Position numbers and translations under genes: made by a program. Below are positions 40,550-50,311 of a stretch of 64,000 nt of DNA, in pieces. The DNA is from Butyrivibrio sp. (GTDB taxonomy: Bacteria; Bacillota; Clostridia; Lachnospirales; Lachnospiraceae), in assembly GCF_015056685.1 (NCBI RefSeq), contig NZ_SVFW01000002.1, positions 95,093-159,092 on the forward strand, given 5' to 3'. Under the pieces are notes generated by a model. That model saw only the letters and a list, made by a program, of their open reading frames with translations, searched no databases and was not told where the DNA came from. Within the stretch, counting starts at the first letter, position 1. Every line of letters starts with the position of its first letter.

Positions 40550-41877
40550 GTGATATTAAGTTTATTGAAAAAGAAACAGGCCTTGGCAGGATCAGAGGCC
40601 TTGAGAGAGAAGACGACCTGGCCTTTCTTGGGATTCGCTATGCAAAGGCAGAGCGTTTTTCCTATGCTGTTCCCGTAGAAAAATGGGAGGGGACATATGA
40701 TGCCACGCACTTCGGCGATGCCTGTACTCAGTACCGGACCTACTTTCCCCATCTTGATGTGCCAGAGCGACTTTTTTATCATCGGGAATTCAGAGAGGGA
40801 CTAAGTTTTACCTATAGTGAGGATTGCCTGAACCTCAACATCTATGCGCCAAAAGATGCTAAAAACGCACCGGTTCTTGTATTTATCCACGGCGGAGGCT
40901 TTAATTCCATGGCTAATTCTGAAGGCTATCTTGACGGTGCCGGTTATGCGAAACGTGGAATCATACTTGTGTGCATTAACTACAGGGTGGGAGCCTTTGG
41001 ATATCTGACTCATGAGGAAATACAGGAAAAGAATGGCCGCGACGGAAACTTTGGACTGGACGATATTTTAGTTGCCATTAAATGGGTAAAAAGACATATA
41101 GCTTCCTTTGGCGGCGATGCTGAAAATATCACAGCTATGGGACAAAGCGCTGGAGCGATTTCTCTGCAATACCTCTGTCTTTCTCAAAAAGCAGAAGGTC
41201 TCTTTAAGCGTGCTATCATGCTCTCTGGTGGAGGCCTTTTTCCTAAGAAAGCTAGGCCAAAGCCTGCTACTGAAACCAGAGAATACTGGAAAGAAGTAAT
41301 GAAAATAGCCGGGGTAAAGACTTTAGAAGAATTCCGGCACTTGGATGAAAAAGAAGTGATGGCAGCTGTTGAAGTTATCAAAACTGAGCGAAATGACAAT
41401 CTGGTGAACACACAGCCGGTTGTGGATGGTTATCTTCTGGAAAAAGATACGGCGCAGCTGGTGAAGCATCCTTTGCGCATTGACTATATGGCAGGTACCA
41501 CATCCAACGATATGTTCAATGTGGTCCTTTACCACATGGCTTGGAAATTTATAAAGAGCAATAGAGGATATCGCTATTTCTTTGATATTGATGCGCCGGG
41601 AGATGATAACGGTGCCTTTCATTCTTCGGATCTGAGGTATTTCTTTGGAACTCTTGATAAGAGCTTTCGGCCTTATGGCGAGAAGGATAAGGCTGCGTCA
41701 GAACTGATTATGGATTACGTGGCAGCTTTTGTAAGAACCGGAAATCCAAACGGAGAGGGGAGACCATTATGGAAAAAAGGTGGAAAGCCTCTATACATCT
41801 CCAAGGGTGGCTTTCGAATGAAGAGAGCAAATCCTGTTTTGCTGATTCGAAATACCTTTAGGGGAGATCCCAAATAA
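40546..41877 (+). CDS. Type-B carboxylesterase, probably acting on imported esterified glycosides
   Basis: A 443-residue alpha/beta hydrolase of the cholinesterase/pNB esterase family. It has the early EDCLNLNIYAP motif, the oxyanion loop FIHGGGFN, the nucleophile elbow TAMGQSAGAISLQ (Ser about residue 200), and a late conserved FHSSDLRYFFGTL with the catalytic His. It lacks a signal peptide. The ATGA overlap with the GPH symporter gene implies joint action: uptake of an acylated or feruloylated oligosaccharide, then deacylation. It is somewhat shorter than the 490-residue family norm. Confidence 0.88.
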   Translation: MSDIKFIEKETGLGRIRGLEREDDLAFLGIRYAKAERFSYAVPVEKWEGTYDATHFGDACTQYRTYFPHLDVPERLFYHREFREGLSFTYSEDCLNLNIYAPKDAKNAPVLVFIHGGGFNSMANSEGYLDGAGYAKRGIILVCINYRVGAFGYLTHEEIQEKNGRDGNFGLDDILVAIKWVKRHIASFGGDAENITAMGQSAGAISLQYLCLSQKAEGLFKRAIMLSGGGLFPKKARPKPATETREYWKEVMKIAGVKTLEEFRHLDEKEVMAAVEVIKTERNDNLVNTQPVVDGYLLEKDTAQLVKHPLRIDYMAGTTSNDMFNVVLYHMAWKFIKSNRGYRYFFDIDAPGDDNGAFHSSDLRYFFGTLDKSFRPYGEKDKAASELIMDYVAAFVRTGNPNGEGRPLWKKGGKPLYISKGGFRMKRANPVLLIRNTFRGDPK

Positions 41878-41903
41878 ATACGAGTACTTTTGAATATAGT
41901 ATT

Positions 41904-41940
41904 AAACGTCTGATTGCCTTATGGTGGTCAGGCGTTTTTT
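41904..41940 (+). terminator. Terminator after the esterase gene
   Basis: AAACGTCTGA (41904-41913) pairs with TCAGGCGTTT (41928-41937) with one wobble, followed by TTTT. Confidence 0.82.
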
Positions 41941-42246
41941 AGTAGGGGTCTCTGAAAGCGCTAACAATGCAATTTTACATATTGTTAGATGCAAAAAAAA
42001 TATTGTCTATCGCTAATCATAAAAAATGCACAGTTTTTGCCCTATAAATTTGTTGATTAATTAGTGCAATATCACAACGAAAACCGGTTTTAAGATATTG
42101 TTTTCGTCATTATTTCTATGTTATGATGGGAACACGAATTATAAAAATGTAAGCGTTTACATTATTAAGAAAGTATAAACTTGCATTTTTATAGGGGCGT
42201 TAATGAATTGTGTTTTGTGGGAGACACATAAATTGGGAGGAGAACA
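41941..42246 (+). promoter_or_regulatory. Control region of the pectinase gene with two perfect cre-like sites
   Basis: Two 14-base sequences fit the Gram-positive cre consensus TGWAANCGNTNWCA at every position: TGAAAGCGCTAACA (41953-41966) and TGTAAGCGTTTACA (42148-42161). Between them are TTGTTT (42098-42103) and TATGAT (42122-42127), a plausible promoter, so the second site lies just after the start, where CcpA or a LacI-type repressor would block transcription. An exact palindrome AAAACCGGTTTT (42080-42091) sits near -50, and CTAACAAT/ATTGTTAG (41961-41968, 41981-41988) overlaps the first site. A leader of about 110 bases ends with GGGAGGAG. Confidence 0.72.
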
Positions 42247-45200
42247 ATGGTAAGAAAGGGACTATGCAAAAAGGCATGGACAAAGGTTGGGGCTGTACTT
42301 ATGTCTGCTACGATCGTGATGGCAAATGTCACCCTGGCGATGCCGCAGACTGTTGTCTATGCAGAAACAACTGACAACTCATCAGAATCTACAAGTGAGA
42401 TTTCCGAAGAGGGTAGCACTGATGGGAGTTCTGATGCATCATCAGAAGTATCAAGTGTTGATGAGGAAAAAGAAGAAACATTAACAGTTAAAACAGAGGA
42501 AGCAGCTACAACTTTGGCTGGAACTGAAGTGGCAACTTCTTTGACTGCAGCAACAGCAGGAGCGACCTTGCTAGGAGCAGCTGCTGGTGGAAGTGCATCT
42601 TCAGGAGCAGCATCTGCAAGCTCTTCAGCTGCAAGTGAAGCATCATCAGAAGGAACTGCAGCAACAAGTGCATCTTCAGTTGAAGGTTCTGCGGCAAGTA
42701 GTGCTTCTTCGGTGGAAGCAGCAAGCAGTGCAGCTACAGAAGAGATTGAAGAAGAATCAGAAGATAGAAACTTTGATGACTCCAAGACAGATGTATGGGA
42801 TTTTGGAGCAGAAGATTTAGGAGATGCTTACAATAACAGATTAACAGTAGATACTATCAACTCTTTTTACAGTGTTGATGCAGGTTCTACAGGAGTGAAT
42901 ATTGCATCATTCTCAGTTGATGATGGGGACTTCTTGTTCGATGATGGTGGATATAGTGGTACACACAGATTAAGAACCACTAACACCAAGCTAACTCGTT
43001 ACGACTCAAAGTCATTAAAAGACTCTGCTGGCAATGTTTACAGTGGATATCTTTATTCAAATAAAGGATCTACAGAGGATGTTTATATAGCAGTAGAATG
43101 CCAGGCTGATGATATCATCACAGCATATGTAGCAAGCAATGGAAAAGATTCAGAGGTTGTGTTTGAAAATGTCTCTGATAAAGATGATTCAACCAGTTAT
43201 ACACATACTGCTGGTTCAAGCACAGTATCGAAGTTTGTATACTACCCTGCAAGCAAAGCTCAATACAAATTGTATTCTGCTACCGAGAAGCTTGTAGTAG
43301 CAAGAATTCTTCGTGAACATGCCAAATATGCTCAGCTTACAGGTACAGTAGTTGGTTATGAAGGAACGGAGCCTTTTACCATAGTATTTACTAATAGGCA
43401 AAATGGCAACGAGGTCAGAGCTGAGGTCAGTGAAGGTTCATTTACGGCAGAGCTTGCAGAAGGTTTTGATTATGATATGTCCTTAGTGGGAGCTGATAGC
43501 TATGTAATTAAATCGGATAAGTCTGTAAATATAAGTGAGGATACTTCTATTGAGGTAGATGTTACAGGCGTAAATCTTGTATCGTATAATGGCAAAATTA
43601 CAGGTATAGATACACAAGATGCAGAAGAATTTGTGAACGCGGCAGAATTTACATTTACCCCCGATGATGAGGAGTCAGTATTTGTCCCATCAATTACACT
43701 TAAAGCAGAGGAAGGTGCTATTGCTTATGAAGTAAAGCTTCAGGATGCAGTTACCTATAAAGTTAGCGTTGAGGACAAAGAAGATACTTCAACGGAAAGC
43801 TATGCAAAGGTTGAAGATTATAATCTTTTAACTACTGAAATAGCTGTAAATGGCGGTAAAACTGATTATGCAATCGAATTTGAACCAAAGCCGGTTTACA
43901 ACATTACAATTGTTCCGGGTGGAGCAACTCTTGATGATCTGGCAGAAGCAACATTTACCTTTACAAGACTTGATACAGAAAATGATTATGTGGCTGACGG
44001 ATATGTCTATGAGTTTACAGGAACTGACAATATTGCACTAAGGGATGGCCAGTATGTAGTAGAGGTAACAAATTCAGGTGAATTTGTGCAGCAGCTCACA
44101 AGCAATCTCATCGTAAATGGCGCTGATGTGTCAAAAGAAATTATGTTTTCTTCAGATATAACAGAATGGGATTTTAGTGCCGAGTCATTTGTGGCTAAAT
44201 TTACAAATGCAACATCCGGAACCTATAACGGATTATCATGGACAAATGGAAGATCACATAACGGAGTATATTTATACTCCGGAGCAGGAACAATATCTGT
44301 TCCGGTAAAAGGTGCGTGCCAGATACAGGTAACTGCCAATTATCAGTATTCATATTACTTTGAAAATGAGTCAGAGGAATCCGTTAATGTGAAAACAGAT
44401 TCCACAAGTCAGAATGATATTTTTACCTACAACTACAATGGTGAAAAGGGAACTTTTGACATAACTGTTCTGGGTTCATCATACATTACCAAAATTGCAA
44501 CGGTATATCAGACAGAATACAAGTCAGAAATATTAGTTGGAGCATCAGAAGCGGCAGATTATGATTCCATTGGAGAAGCTCTTGAAGCAATCCGTCTCAT
44601 GGAAAGAGAAGATAATGAAAGAGTCACAGTAAGCATTGAACCGGGTAACTATGAGGAAATGCTTGTAATTGATGTTCCTAACGTAACACTTAAAAACGCA
44701 AGTTCTAATCCTACAAACACACTTACAAATTCAGGTGTAGATATTGATGACAATGCAGTTCGTATTACATGGTATTACGGACATGGCTACACATACTACA
44801 GTATGGGAAGTGATTACAAGTACGATAGCGACGTTCTTGCTACTAACAAAGCAAATGGCTATGCATCAGTTGTTAATCCTGGTTCAGGAACAGCGACATA
44901 CTGGAACGCAACTGTTGTAGTAAGTGCTTCCGGATTTGAAGCAAAAGATATTATTTTTGAAAATTCTTTTAACCAGTATATGTCAGCAAAGGCAGCAGAG
45001 GATGTGATCGTTCCTCAGAGTGGTGCAAAAGAGGGAACTACAGCCCGTTCAGGTATGGAAGCTGGCGATACAACGCTGCAGAATAAGAGCTATGTAGAAA
45101 GAGCTGCAGCTCTTGCTCTTACATCATCTGCTACAGAAAGTTATTTTGATGGTTGCCGCATAATTGGTCGTCAGGATACTCTCTACGGCGGAGAAGGTGC

Positions 45201-48200
45201 TACAGCAGCGTTCTATGATTGTGCAGTATATGGCGGAACAGACTACATCTTTGGCGGAATGACAGCAGTATTCGCAAAGTGCGACCTTGTTCTTAACACA
45301 AGTGAAGATAAAAACGATGTTGCTTATATTACAGCAGCTCAGCAGAAGTCTTCAGGTACACGCGGATATCTTATGTACAACTGCAGAGTTACAAGTGCAA
45401 CGCCTGGAGTTGATACAGCATCAAGCTATACATCAAAGCCTGGACAGTTCGGCAGACCTTGGCAGGCTAATACTTCAGAGGTAGTTTTCTTTGACACTGT
45501 AGTAGAGGCTACAAATTGGAGTCTTGATTCAAGTAGCAAGTATGTTTATGACGCAGACTCAAAAGTATCACTTATTCAGCCGGAAGGTTGGAATACAACT
45601 CTTGGAGGCGAATCCTCAAGATGCGTTGAATATGGCACATATGAAGTATCGGGAGAAGATAACAGTGCATCTCGTGTAACTTGGGCACAGCAGCCTGAAA
45701 CAGCTGTTTGCTCAGATGGCACAGCAATATCAGTAGCAGCATTTTTGGGCGAATGGGATCCGTTTGAGGAAAATGGTAATGACATGACCATTACTTTCCC
45801 TGATGGAACAACAGCCGAGGAACCCGTTGCTAGCGGAACTCAGGGTTCAGCAGAGGAAGATAGTGAAAAAGTATATAGCTTAAACGCAGCTGATATAGCT
45901 ACTTTTGACAAAGGTGCAAAAGCAGATGGTGATACTGAAAAAGCTGGTACAGATGACTTCTTTACAATTAGTTATAGTTCAAGCTCAAAAGTAGAAGAAA
46001 AAACAAAAACGTTCGGTGATGATTTTACAGCAACTAAAAGAATAAATTTTGGCGGTGGCGCGAAAACAAACGTAAATTCGGTGAAATTTGCGACCTCCAT
46101 TGATAATGCTGAGCTTAAAGTGTGGTGGGGTGCAGGTGCTGATGACAGGCAGATGGCTGTTTTGGATTCAGAAGGAAAAACAGAGTATACATCTAGTGAG
46201 GCATCTAAAAAGGACTCTTTATACATCACAAGTTTTACACTTGAAAAAGCAGGAACACATTATCTGGGAGGTGCAGGAAATAATAATTACATATACAAAG
46301 TTGAAGTAACAGAGGGTGCAAAAGAAGTAACCAGAGCCGACTGGAGCAGTGTGAGTGCTCCTGTTATCGAAAGTGTTGCACTTAACGAAAGCAATGCAAA
46401 TAAGATTGACGTCAAAGTAAATGCACTTATCGGGACAGATGGCGGTGACGCCCTTACAGTAACAATGTATGATGAGAGCGGAGCTGAAAAAGAAACACTT
46501 AAGTCCTCAGCAGAAAAAGAGTCCTTCGATTTTTCTTTTACCCCTGATATTAGTGGTAAATACTATTTCGTAGCATCTCTCTCAAGAGATGACGACACGG
46601 AAACAGAGGCAAAGACAAGCGCTAAGTCCGAACAGTTTGACTTTACACTTCCTCTTACAGCTCCACAGTTTAAAAATGCGGTAAATAAGGGGAATGGAAC
46701 TGTAACAGTAAAATTCTACTCTGTAAAAGAGGCTACTGAGTATACTCTTTTAGCCATTGATACAGAAAATGAATCATCATCAGAAATAAAGACAACATAC
46801 ACTCCTGAAGAGGTGGTAACAAATACTTCAACAGAGTACAACTATACCTTCAAGGGGCTTACAGTTGGCCATGAGTACAAGCTTGTATTATCAGCAAAAA
46901 GAGGCGAAGAGACTTCAGCTGAAAGCACAATGAGTATTGAAGTTACTGAAGATGGTGAGCAGGAGTGGACTTTTGCTGCCTTCGGATCAGGAGTTAATAC
47001 TTCCTACAACAAAGCAACAGTTCATGATGATGGATCAATCACTGTAGCATCAACGAACGGTAAGGGTAAGCTTGTTCCTGCTTCTACAGACGGTCTTGCA
47101 TTCTACTATGCGACAATACCTGCAAGTAAGAACTTTACTCTTTCAGCAACGGTAACAATAGATTCCTGGACACTTTCAAATGGTCAGGAAGGCTTTGGAC
47201 TTATGGCAGCAGACGCCGTTGGAGTAAATGGAGATTCTTCAGTATTCTGGAATAACTCCTACATGGCAAGTGCCACAAAGGTTGAATACTATTATGATAC
47301 AGTTGCCGGAGAAGTGACAGATGACACAAGCGCCAGCAAGATTTCAATGAAACTTGGACTTGGATCGCAGCAGAAGATAGGCGTTACCCAGGATAATCTG
47401 GAGAGACTAAAAGCAAACGATTCAACCGCGGTAAATGGTGAATTCTCATCAACAATGAGAACACTTGAGACATCATGCGGCAGCAGCGGAGCAGGTACAT
47501 ACAATATTGTTGGCAATGCTTCGAAAGATGTAAGTGGAACAGTAGCAAATCCTATAACAGAATTTAAACTTAAGATTCAAAAGAACAACACGGGATACTT
47601 TGTAAGCTACACAGATGCTGAAGGAAACACAACGACAAACAAGTATTACGATACTAAGGCGCTTGAAAATATTGACAGTGACTATGTTTATGCCGGATTC
47701 TTTGCATCAAGAAATGCTACAGCAACCTTCAGCGATATTGAACTTACACTTGTAAATCCTGAAGATGATGAATTGGCAGAAGAAAGACCTATTACGTATG
47801 TAACACCAAGCTACAAGATCATTTCAGCTGCTTATTCCAATACAGCTGAATATACACTTCAGTACACAGGTAACGCGGACGGCGTACTGACAATTACAGA
47901 TGCAAAAGGAAATATTCTTGTAAATGCCAAGACTGTGGAGGCAAACGCAGTTGAGAGTGTTGAAACAACACTTAATAAGGGCGATAACACCTTTGCTGTG
48001 AAATTTATCCCGGATGAATTTTTCCATCCTGAGGATGATGAGTATCAGCTCCTTTCATCATATGAAGCAAGCACATTTACGCATACTGTAAATTACAAGA
48101 CTATCAGTGATGCAAAAGAGATATATGTATCCCCTGAGGGCACAAGCACAGGGGAAGGAACAGAGAATTCTCCAGTAGACATCTATACAGCGGTTAAATA

Positions 48201-50112
48201 TGTACAGCCCGGACAGACAATAAGACTTGCCGGCGGCACATATTCACTTAAGAGTACTGTTACAGTTGCAAGGGGAATTGATGGAACTTCATCTAAGCCA
48301 ATCAGAATGATTGCTGATTCTGATGATAGAGCAGTATTTGATTTTAACAGTGCATGCGCCGGTTTTGTATTTGCAGGAGACTACTGGTATGTGAGCGGAA
48401 TTGACTGTACAAGATCAGGTAATTCCCAAAAGGGTATCCAGGTATCAGGAAGTCATATAACACTTGAAGATGTTCATGCATATGAAAATGGAAATACAGG
48501 TATCCAGGTAAGCAGATATCTTTCTACAGATGAATGGGATGACTGGCCAAGTGATGATCTTATCCTTAACTGCACATCCTACAGCAATGCAGATGCGGGA
48601 TACGAAGATGCAGATGGCTTTGCGGCAAAGCTCACAGTTGCAGATGGAATAGTTTTTGATGGATGTATTTCCTATAACAACGCCGATGACGGTTGGGATC
48701 TTTTTGCCAAGGTAGAATCAGGTTGCATAGGGCAGGTTACAATCCAGAACTGTGTTGCGTTTGCAAATGGTTATGGCGTTGACGGAACAAATGAAGGTAA
48801 CGGTAACGGATTTAAGATGGGCGGTTCAAGCATGTCAGGCCCACACAAGCTCATAAATTCTGTTGCATGGGGCAACAAAGCGAAAGGTATTGATTCTAAC
48901 TCCGGTCCTGACATTCAGGTTTACAACAGCATGTCATTCAATAACGGCGGCAGCAATGTGGCTCTTTATACAAATGACACAGCTAATACTGATTTCTATG
49001 TAGATGGCGTGCTTTCATACAGAACAACCGGAACAAGCACAAACGAAACGCTCAAGCCAAAGGGAACACAGGACACATCAAAGATTTATGGTACCCTCAA
49101 TTTCTTCTGGAACGATGGAGCATCTGCCAATAGTGATGGCCTTACGGTAGCAGACGACTGGTTTGTTTCACTTGAAGCACCTTACGCAAACGCTGCGGAT
49201 CCTCTTGCGGTTGCAGAGAGTATCAGAAGCAGCAACGGTAAAATAGACCTTGGAGATTTCTTAAAGCTTACTGATAAAGGAATGGAGACACTTGCTAAAG
49301 CAGGTATTACATATTCCGACGTGATTGCTACATTAAATGGAAGCTACGAAGCTGCTTCATACAACTATGATTCATCAGAGGAAAATGATCCTTCCAGCGA
49401 AGCAAGCTCAGAAGCAAGCTCAGAAGCAGGCTCTTCAGCATCAAGTTCTGAGGCTGGTTCCTCAGCGTCAAGCGAGGAATCAGGTTCTGCTGGAACAACA
49501 CAGGAGTCATCATCAAGCTCATCAGGTTCATCAAAAGAGGAGCAGACAACTGAGAGTGGCTCAACAGGAACTTCATCGGGTTCAACATCAGATTCTGATT
49601 CAGCAAGTGAGGGATCAGGAAGTACAGATGAAGAATCATCTTCTTCTGAATCTGATACAACAAGTACTTCTGAATCAGTTCCTGCCAAGAAGGTAGAACC
49701 TGTTCCTGTAGTAAAAGCAATTGAGAATGTAGTTAAAAAAGTTGCTGACAAGGTTAACAATTTTGTGAATCGTATCTTTGGAAATGACAATAGGGACGAC
49801 GAGCAGGAGGTTGCCGGCGCTGAAAGAGAAGAAAACTCAGACACAGTGACAGATGGCAGTACACAAGAAGAACAGCAGACTGAAACGGCAGCAACTGCAG
49901 ATAATTCAGGTGACAATGGTTCTCAGACCGCAGGTCAAAGTGCTGAAGAGAAGCCTTCAAATGAGCAGGCAACTCCTTCGGAAAAAACACCAATCCCTGT
50001 TGTGCCTGTAGCAGCAGGAGGAGCGACTGTAGTTGTTGTAGCGGCCGCAGCAGTTGCTGTAAAGACTGGGCTTATGGCTAAACTACTTGCTTTTCTTCAC
50101 ATCATAAAGTGA
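42247..50112 (+). CDS. Giant secreted pectin-degrading protein: CE8 pectin methylesterase plus PL9 pectate lyase
   Basis: A 2621-residue surface protein. After a signal peptide (1 to about 39) and an acidic Ser/Ala-rich region (to about 178) come two beta-sandwich modules beginning near Trp184 and Trp641. The CE8 pectin methylesterase domain spans about 758-1125, with GRQDTLYGG, GGTDYIFGG and FGRPWQ carrying the catalytic aspartates and arginine. Another beta module (about 1209-1358), two fibronectin-like segments, and a laminin-G-like module from about Trp1574 follow. The PL9 pectate lyase beta-helix is about 1957-2290; its signature DADGFAAKLTVADG (catalytic Lys) and NADDGWDLFAKV are intact. 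A Ser-rich linker (about 2377-2480) and a C-terminal hydrophobic helix (about 2585-2610) without LPXTG anchor it. Methyl groups would be removed and the chain then cleaved by one molecule. Confidence 0.92.
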   Translation: MVRKGLCKKAWTKVGAVLMSATIVMANVTLAMPQTVVYAETTDNSSESTSEISEEGSTDGSSDASSEVSSVDEEKEETLTVKTEEAATTLAGTEVATSLTAATAGATLLGAAAGGSASSGAASASSSAASEASSEGTAATSASSVEGSAASSASSVEAASSAATEEIEEESEDRNFDDSKTDVWDFGAEDLGDAYNNRLTVDTINSFYSVDAGSTGVNIASFSVDDGDFLFDDGGYSGTHRLRTTNTKLTRYDSKSLKDSAGNVYSGYLYSNKGSTEDVYIAVECQADDIITAYVASNGKDSEVVFENVSDKDDSTSYTHTAGSSTVSKFVYYPASKAQYKLYSATEKLVVARILREHAKYAQLTGTVVGYEGTEPFTIVFTNRQNGNEVRAEVSEGSFTAELAEGFDYDMSLVGADSYVIKSDKSVNISEDTSIEVDVTGVNLVSYNGKITGIDTQDAEEFVNAAEFTFTPDDEESVFVPSITLKAEEGAIAYEVKLQDAVTYKVSVEDKEDTSTESYAKVEDYNLLTTEIAVNGGKTDYAIEFEPKPVYNITIVPGGATLDDLAEATFTFTRLDTENDYVADGYVYEFTGTDNIALRDGQYVVEVTNSGEFVQQLTSNLIVNGADVSKEIMFSSDITEWDFSAESFVAKFTNATSGTYNGLSWTNGRSHNGVYLYSGAGTISVPVKGACQIQVTANYQYSYYFENESEESVNVKTDSTSQNDIFTYNYNGEKGTFDITVLGSSYITKIATVYQTEYKSEILVGASEAADYDSIGEALEAIRLMEREDNERVTVSIEPGNYEEMLVIDVPNVTLKNASSNPTNTLTNSGVDIDDNAVRITWYYGHGYTYYSMGSDYKYDSDVLATNKANGYASVVNPGSGTATYWNATVVVSASGFEAKDIIFENSFNQYMSAKAAEDVIVPQSGAKEGTTARSGMEAGDTTLQNKSYVERAAALALTSSATESYFDGCRIIGRQDTLYGGEGATAAFYDCAVYGGTDYIFGGMTAVFAKCDLVLNTSEDKNDVAYITAAQQKSSGTRGYLMYNCRVTSATPGVDTASSYTSKPGQFGRPWQANTSEVVFFDTVVEATNWSLDSSSKYVYDADSKVSLIQPEGWNTTLGGESSRCVEYGTYEVSGEDNSASRVTWAQQPETAVCSDGTAISVAAFLGEWDPFEENGNDMTITFPDGTTAEEPVASGTQGSAEEDSEKVYSLNAADIATFDKGAKADGDTEKAGTDDFFTISYSSSSKVEEKTKTFGDDFTATKRINFGGGAKTNVNSVKFATSIDNAELKVWWGAGADDRQMAVLDSEGKTEYTSSEASKKDSLYITSFTLEKAGTHYLGGAGNNNYIYKVEVTEGAKEVTRADWSSVSAPVIESVALNESNANKIDVKVNALIGTDGGDALTVTMYDESGAEKETLKSSAEKESFDFSFTPDISGKYYFVASLSRDDDTETEAKTSAKSEQFDFTLPLTAPQFKNAVNKGNGTVTVKFYSVKEATEYTLLAIDTENESSSEIKTTYTPEEVVTNTSTEYNYTFKGLTVGHEYKLVLSAKRGEETSAESTMSIEVTEDGEQEWTFAAFGSGVNTSYNKATVHDDGSITVASTNGKGKLVPASTDGLAFYYATIPASKNFTLSATVTIDSWTLSNGQEGFGLMAADAVGVNGDSSVFWNNSYMASATKVEYYYDTVAGEVTDDTSASKISMKLGLGSQQKIGVTQDNLERLKANDSTAVNGEFSSTMRTLETSCGSSGAGTYNIVGNASKDVSGTVANPITEFKLKIQKNNTGYFVSYTDAEGNTTTNKYYDTKALENIDSDYVYAGFFASRNATATFSDIELTLVNPEDDELAEERPITYVTPSYKIISAAYSNTAEYTLQYTGNADGVLTITDAKGNILVNAKTVEANAVESVETTLNKGDNTFAVKFIPDEFFHPEDDEYQLLSSYEASTFTHTVNYKTISDAKEIYVSPEGTSTGEGTENSPVDIYTAVKYVQPGQTIRLAGGTYSLKSTVTVARGIDGTSSKPIRMIADSDDRAVFDFNSACAGFVFAGDYWYVSGIDCTRSGNSQKGIQVSGSHITLEDVHAYENGNTGIQVSRYLSTDEWDDWPSDDLILNCTSYSNADAGYEDADGFAAKLTVADGIVFDGCISYNNADDGWDLFAKVESGCIGQVTIQNCVAFANGYGVDGTNEGNGNGFKMGGSSMSGPHKLINSVAWGNKAKGIDSNSGPDIQVYNSMSFNNGGSNVALYTNDTANTDFYVDGVLSYRTTGTSTNETLKPKGTQDTSKIYGTLNFFWNDGASANSDGLTVADDWFVSLEAPYANAADPLAVAESIRSSNGKIDLGDFLKLTDKGMETLAKAGITYSDVIATLNGSYEAASYNYDSSEENDPSSEASSEASSEAGSSASSSEAGSSASSEESGSAGTTQESSSSSSGSSKEEQTTESGSTGTSSGSTSDSDSASEGSGSTDEESSSSESDTTSTSESVPAKKVEPVPVVKAIENVVKKVADKVNNFVNRIFGNDNRDDEQEVAGAEREENSDTVTDGSTQEEQQTETAATADNSGDNGSQTAGQSAEEKPSNEQATPSEKTPIPVVPVAAGGATVVVVAAAAVAVKTGLMAKLLAFLHIIK

Positions 50113-50160
50113 TAAAAATAGAAAGCTCTTTTGACATGTGAACATTACTGATAAATAGCG

Positions 50161-50195
50161 GGAAGTTGTCCTCGAAAAGGGGGCAACTTCTTTTA
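50161..50195 (+). terminator. Terminator after the pectinase gene
   Basis: GAAGTTGTCC (50162-50171) pairs with GGGCAACTTC (50181-50190) with one wobble, followed by TTTT. Confidence 0.8.
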
Positions 50196-50235
50196 AAATT
50201 AGCGAAATAAATATACACAAAAAGGCGAATACGTA

Positions 50236-50275
50236 TATAATTATCTTGTGTTTACCAAAAACTAAAATATTAGTT
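50236..50275 (+). promoter_or_regulatory. Promoter -10 region and possible ArsR-type operator of the pentose operon
   Basis: TATAAT (50236-50241) is the probable -10 box; no good -35 is seen at the standard distance. Downstream, ACTAAAATATTAGT (50261-50274) contains the ten-base core CTAAAATATT found in the arabinan operators at 14588 and 14608. It lies after the likely transcription start, where a bound repressor would block. Confidence 0.4.
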
Positions 50276-50311
50276 ATATAAGTAAAAGAATGGGGTAAAA
50301 GGAGAAAAGGT

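Noticed and set aside
49372..49690. Short repeated units that might look like a tandem-repeat or CRISPR array
   Set aside because: The units are irregular Ser/Ala/Glu/Gly codons in frame with the pectinase gene, with no constant repeat or unique spacers. No CRISPR array was seen in the window.
49365..49916. A 183-codon minus-strand frame opposite the end of the pectinase gene
   Set aside because: It is the mirror of the Ser/Glu-rich linker; repetitive codons keep the opposite strand open. The same holds for 42357-42785.
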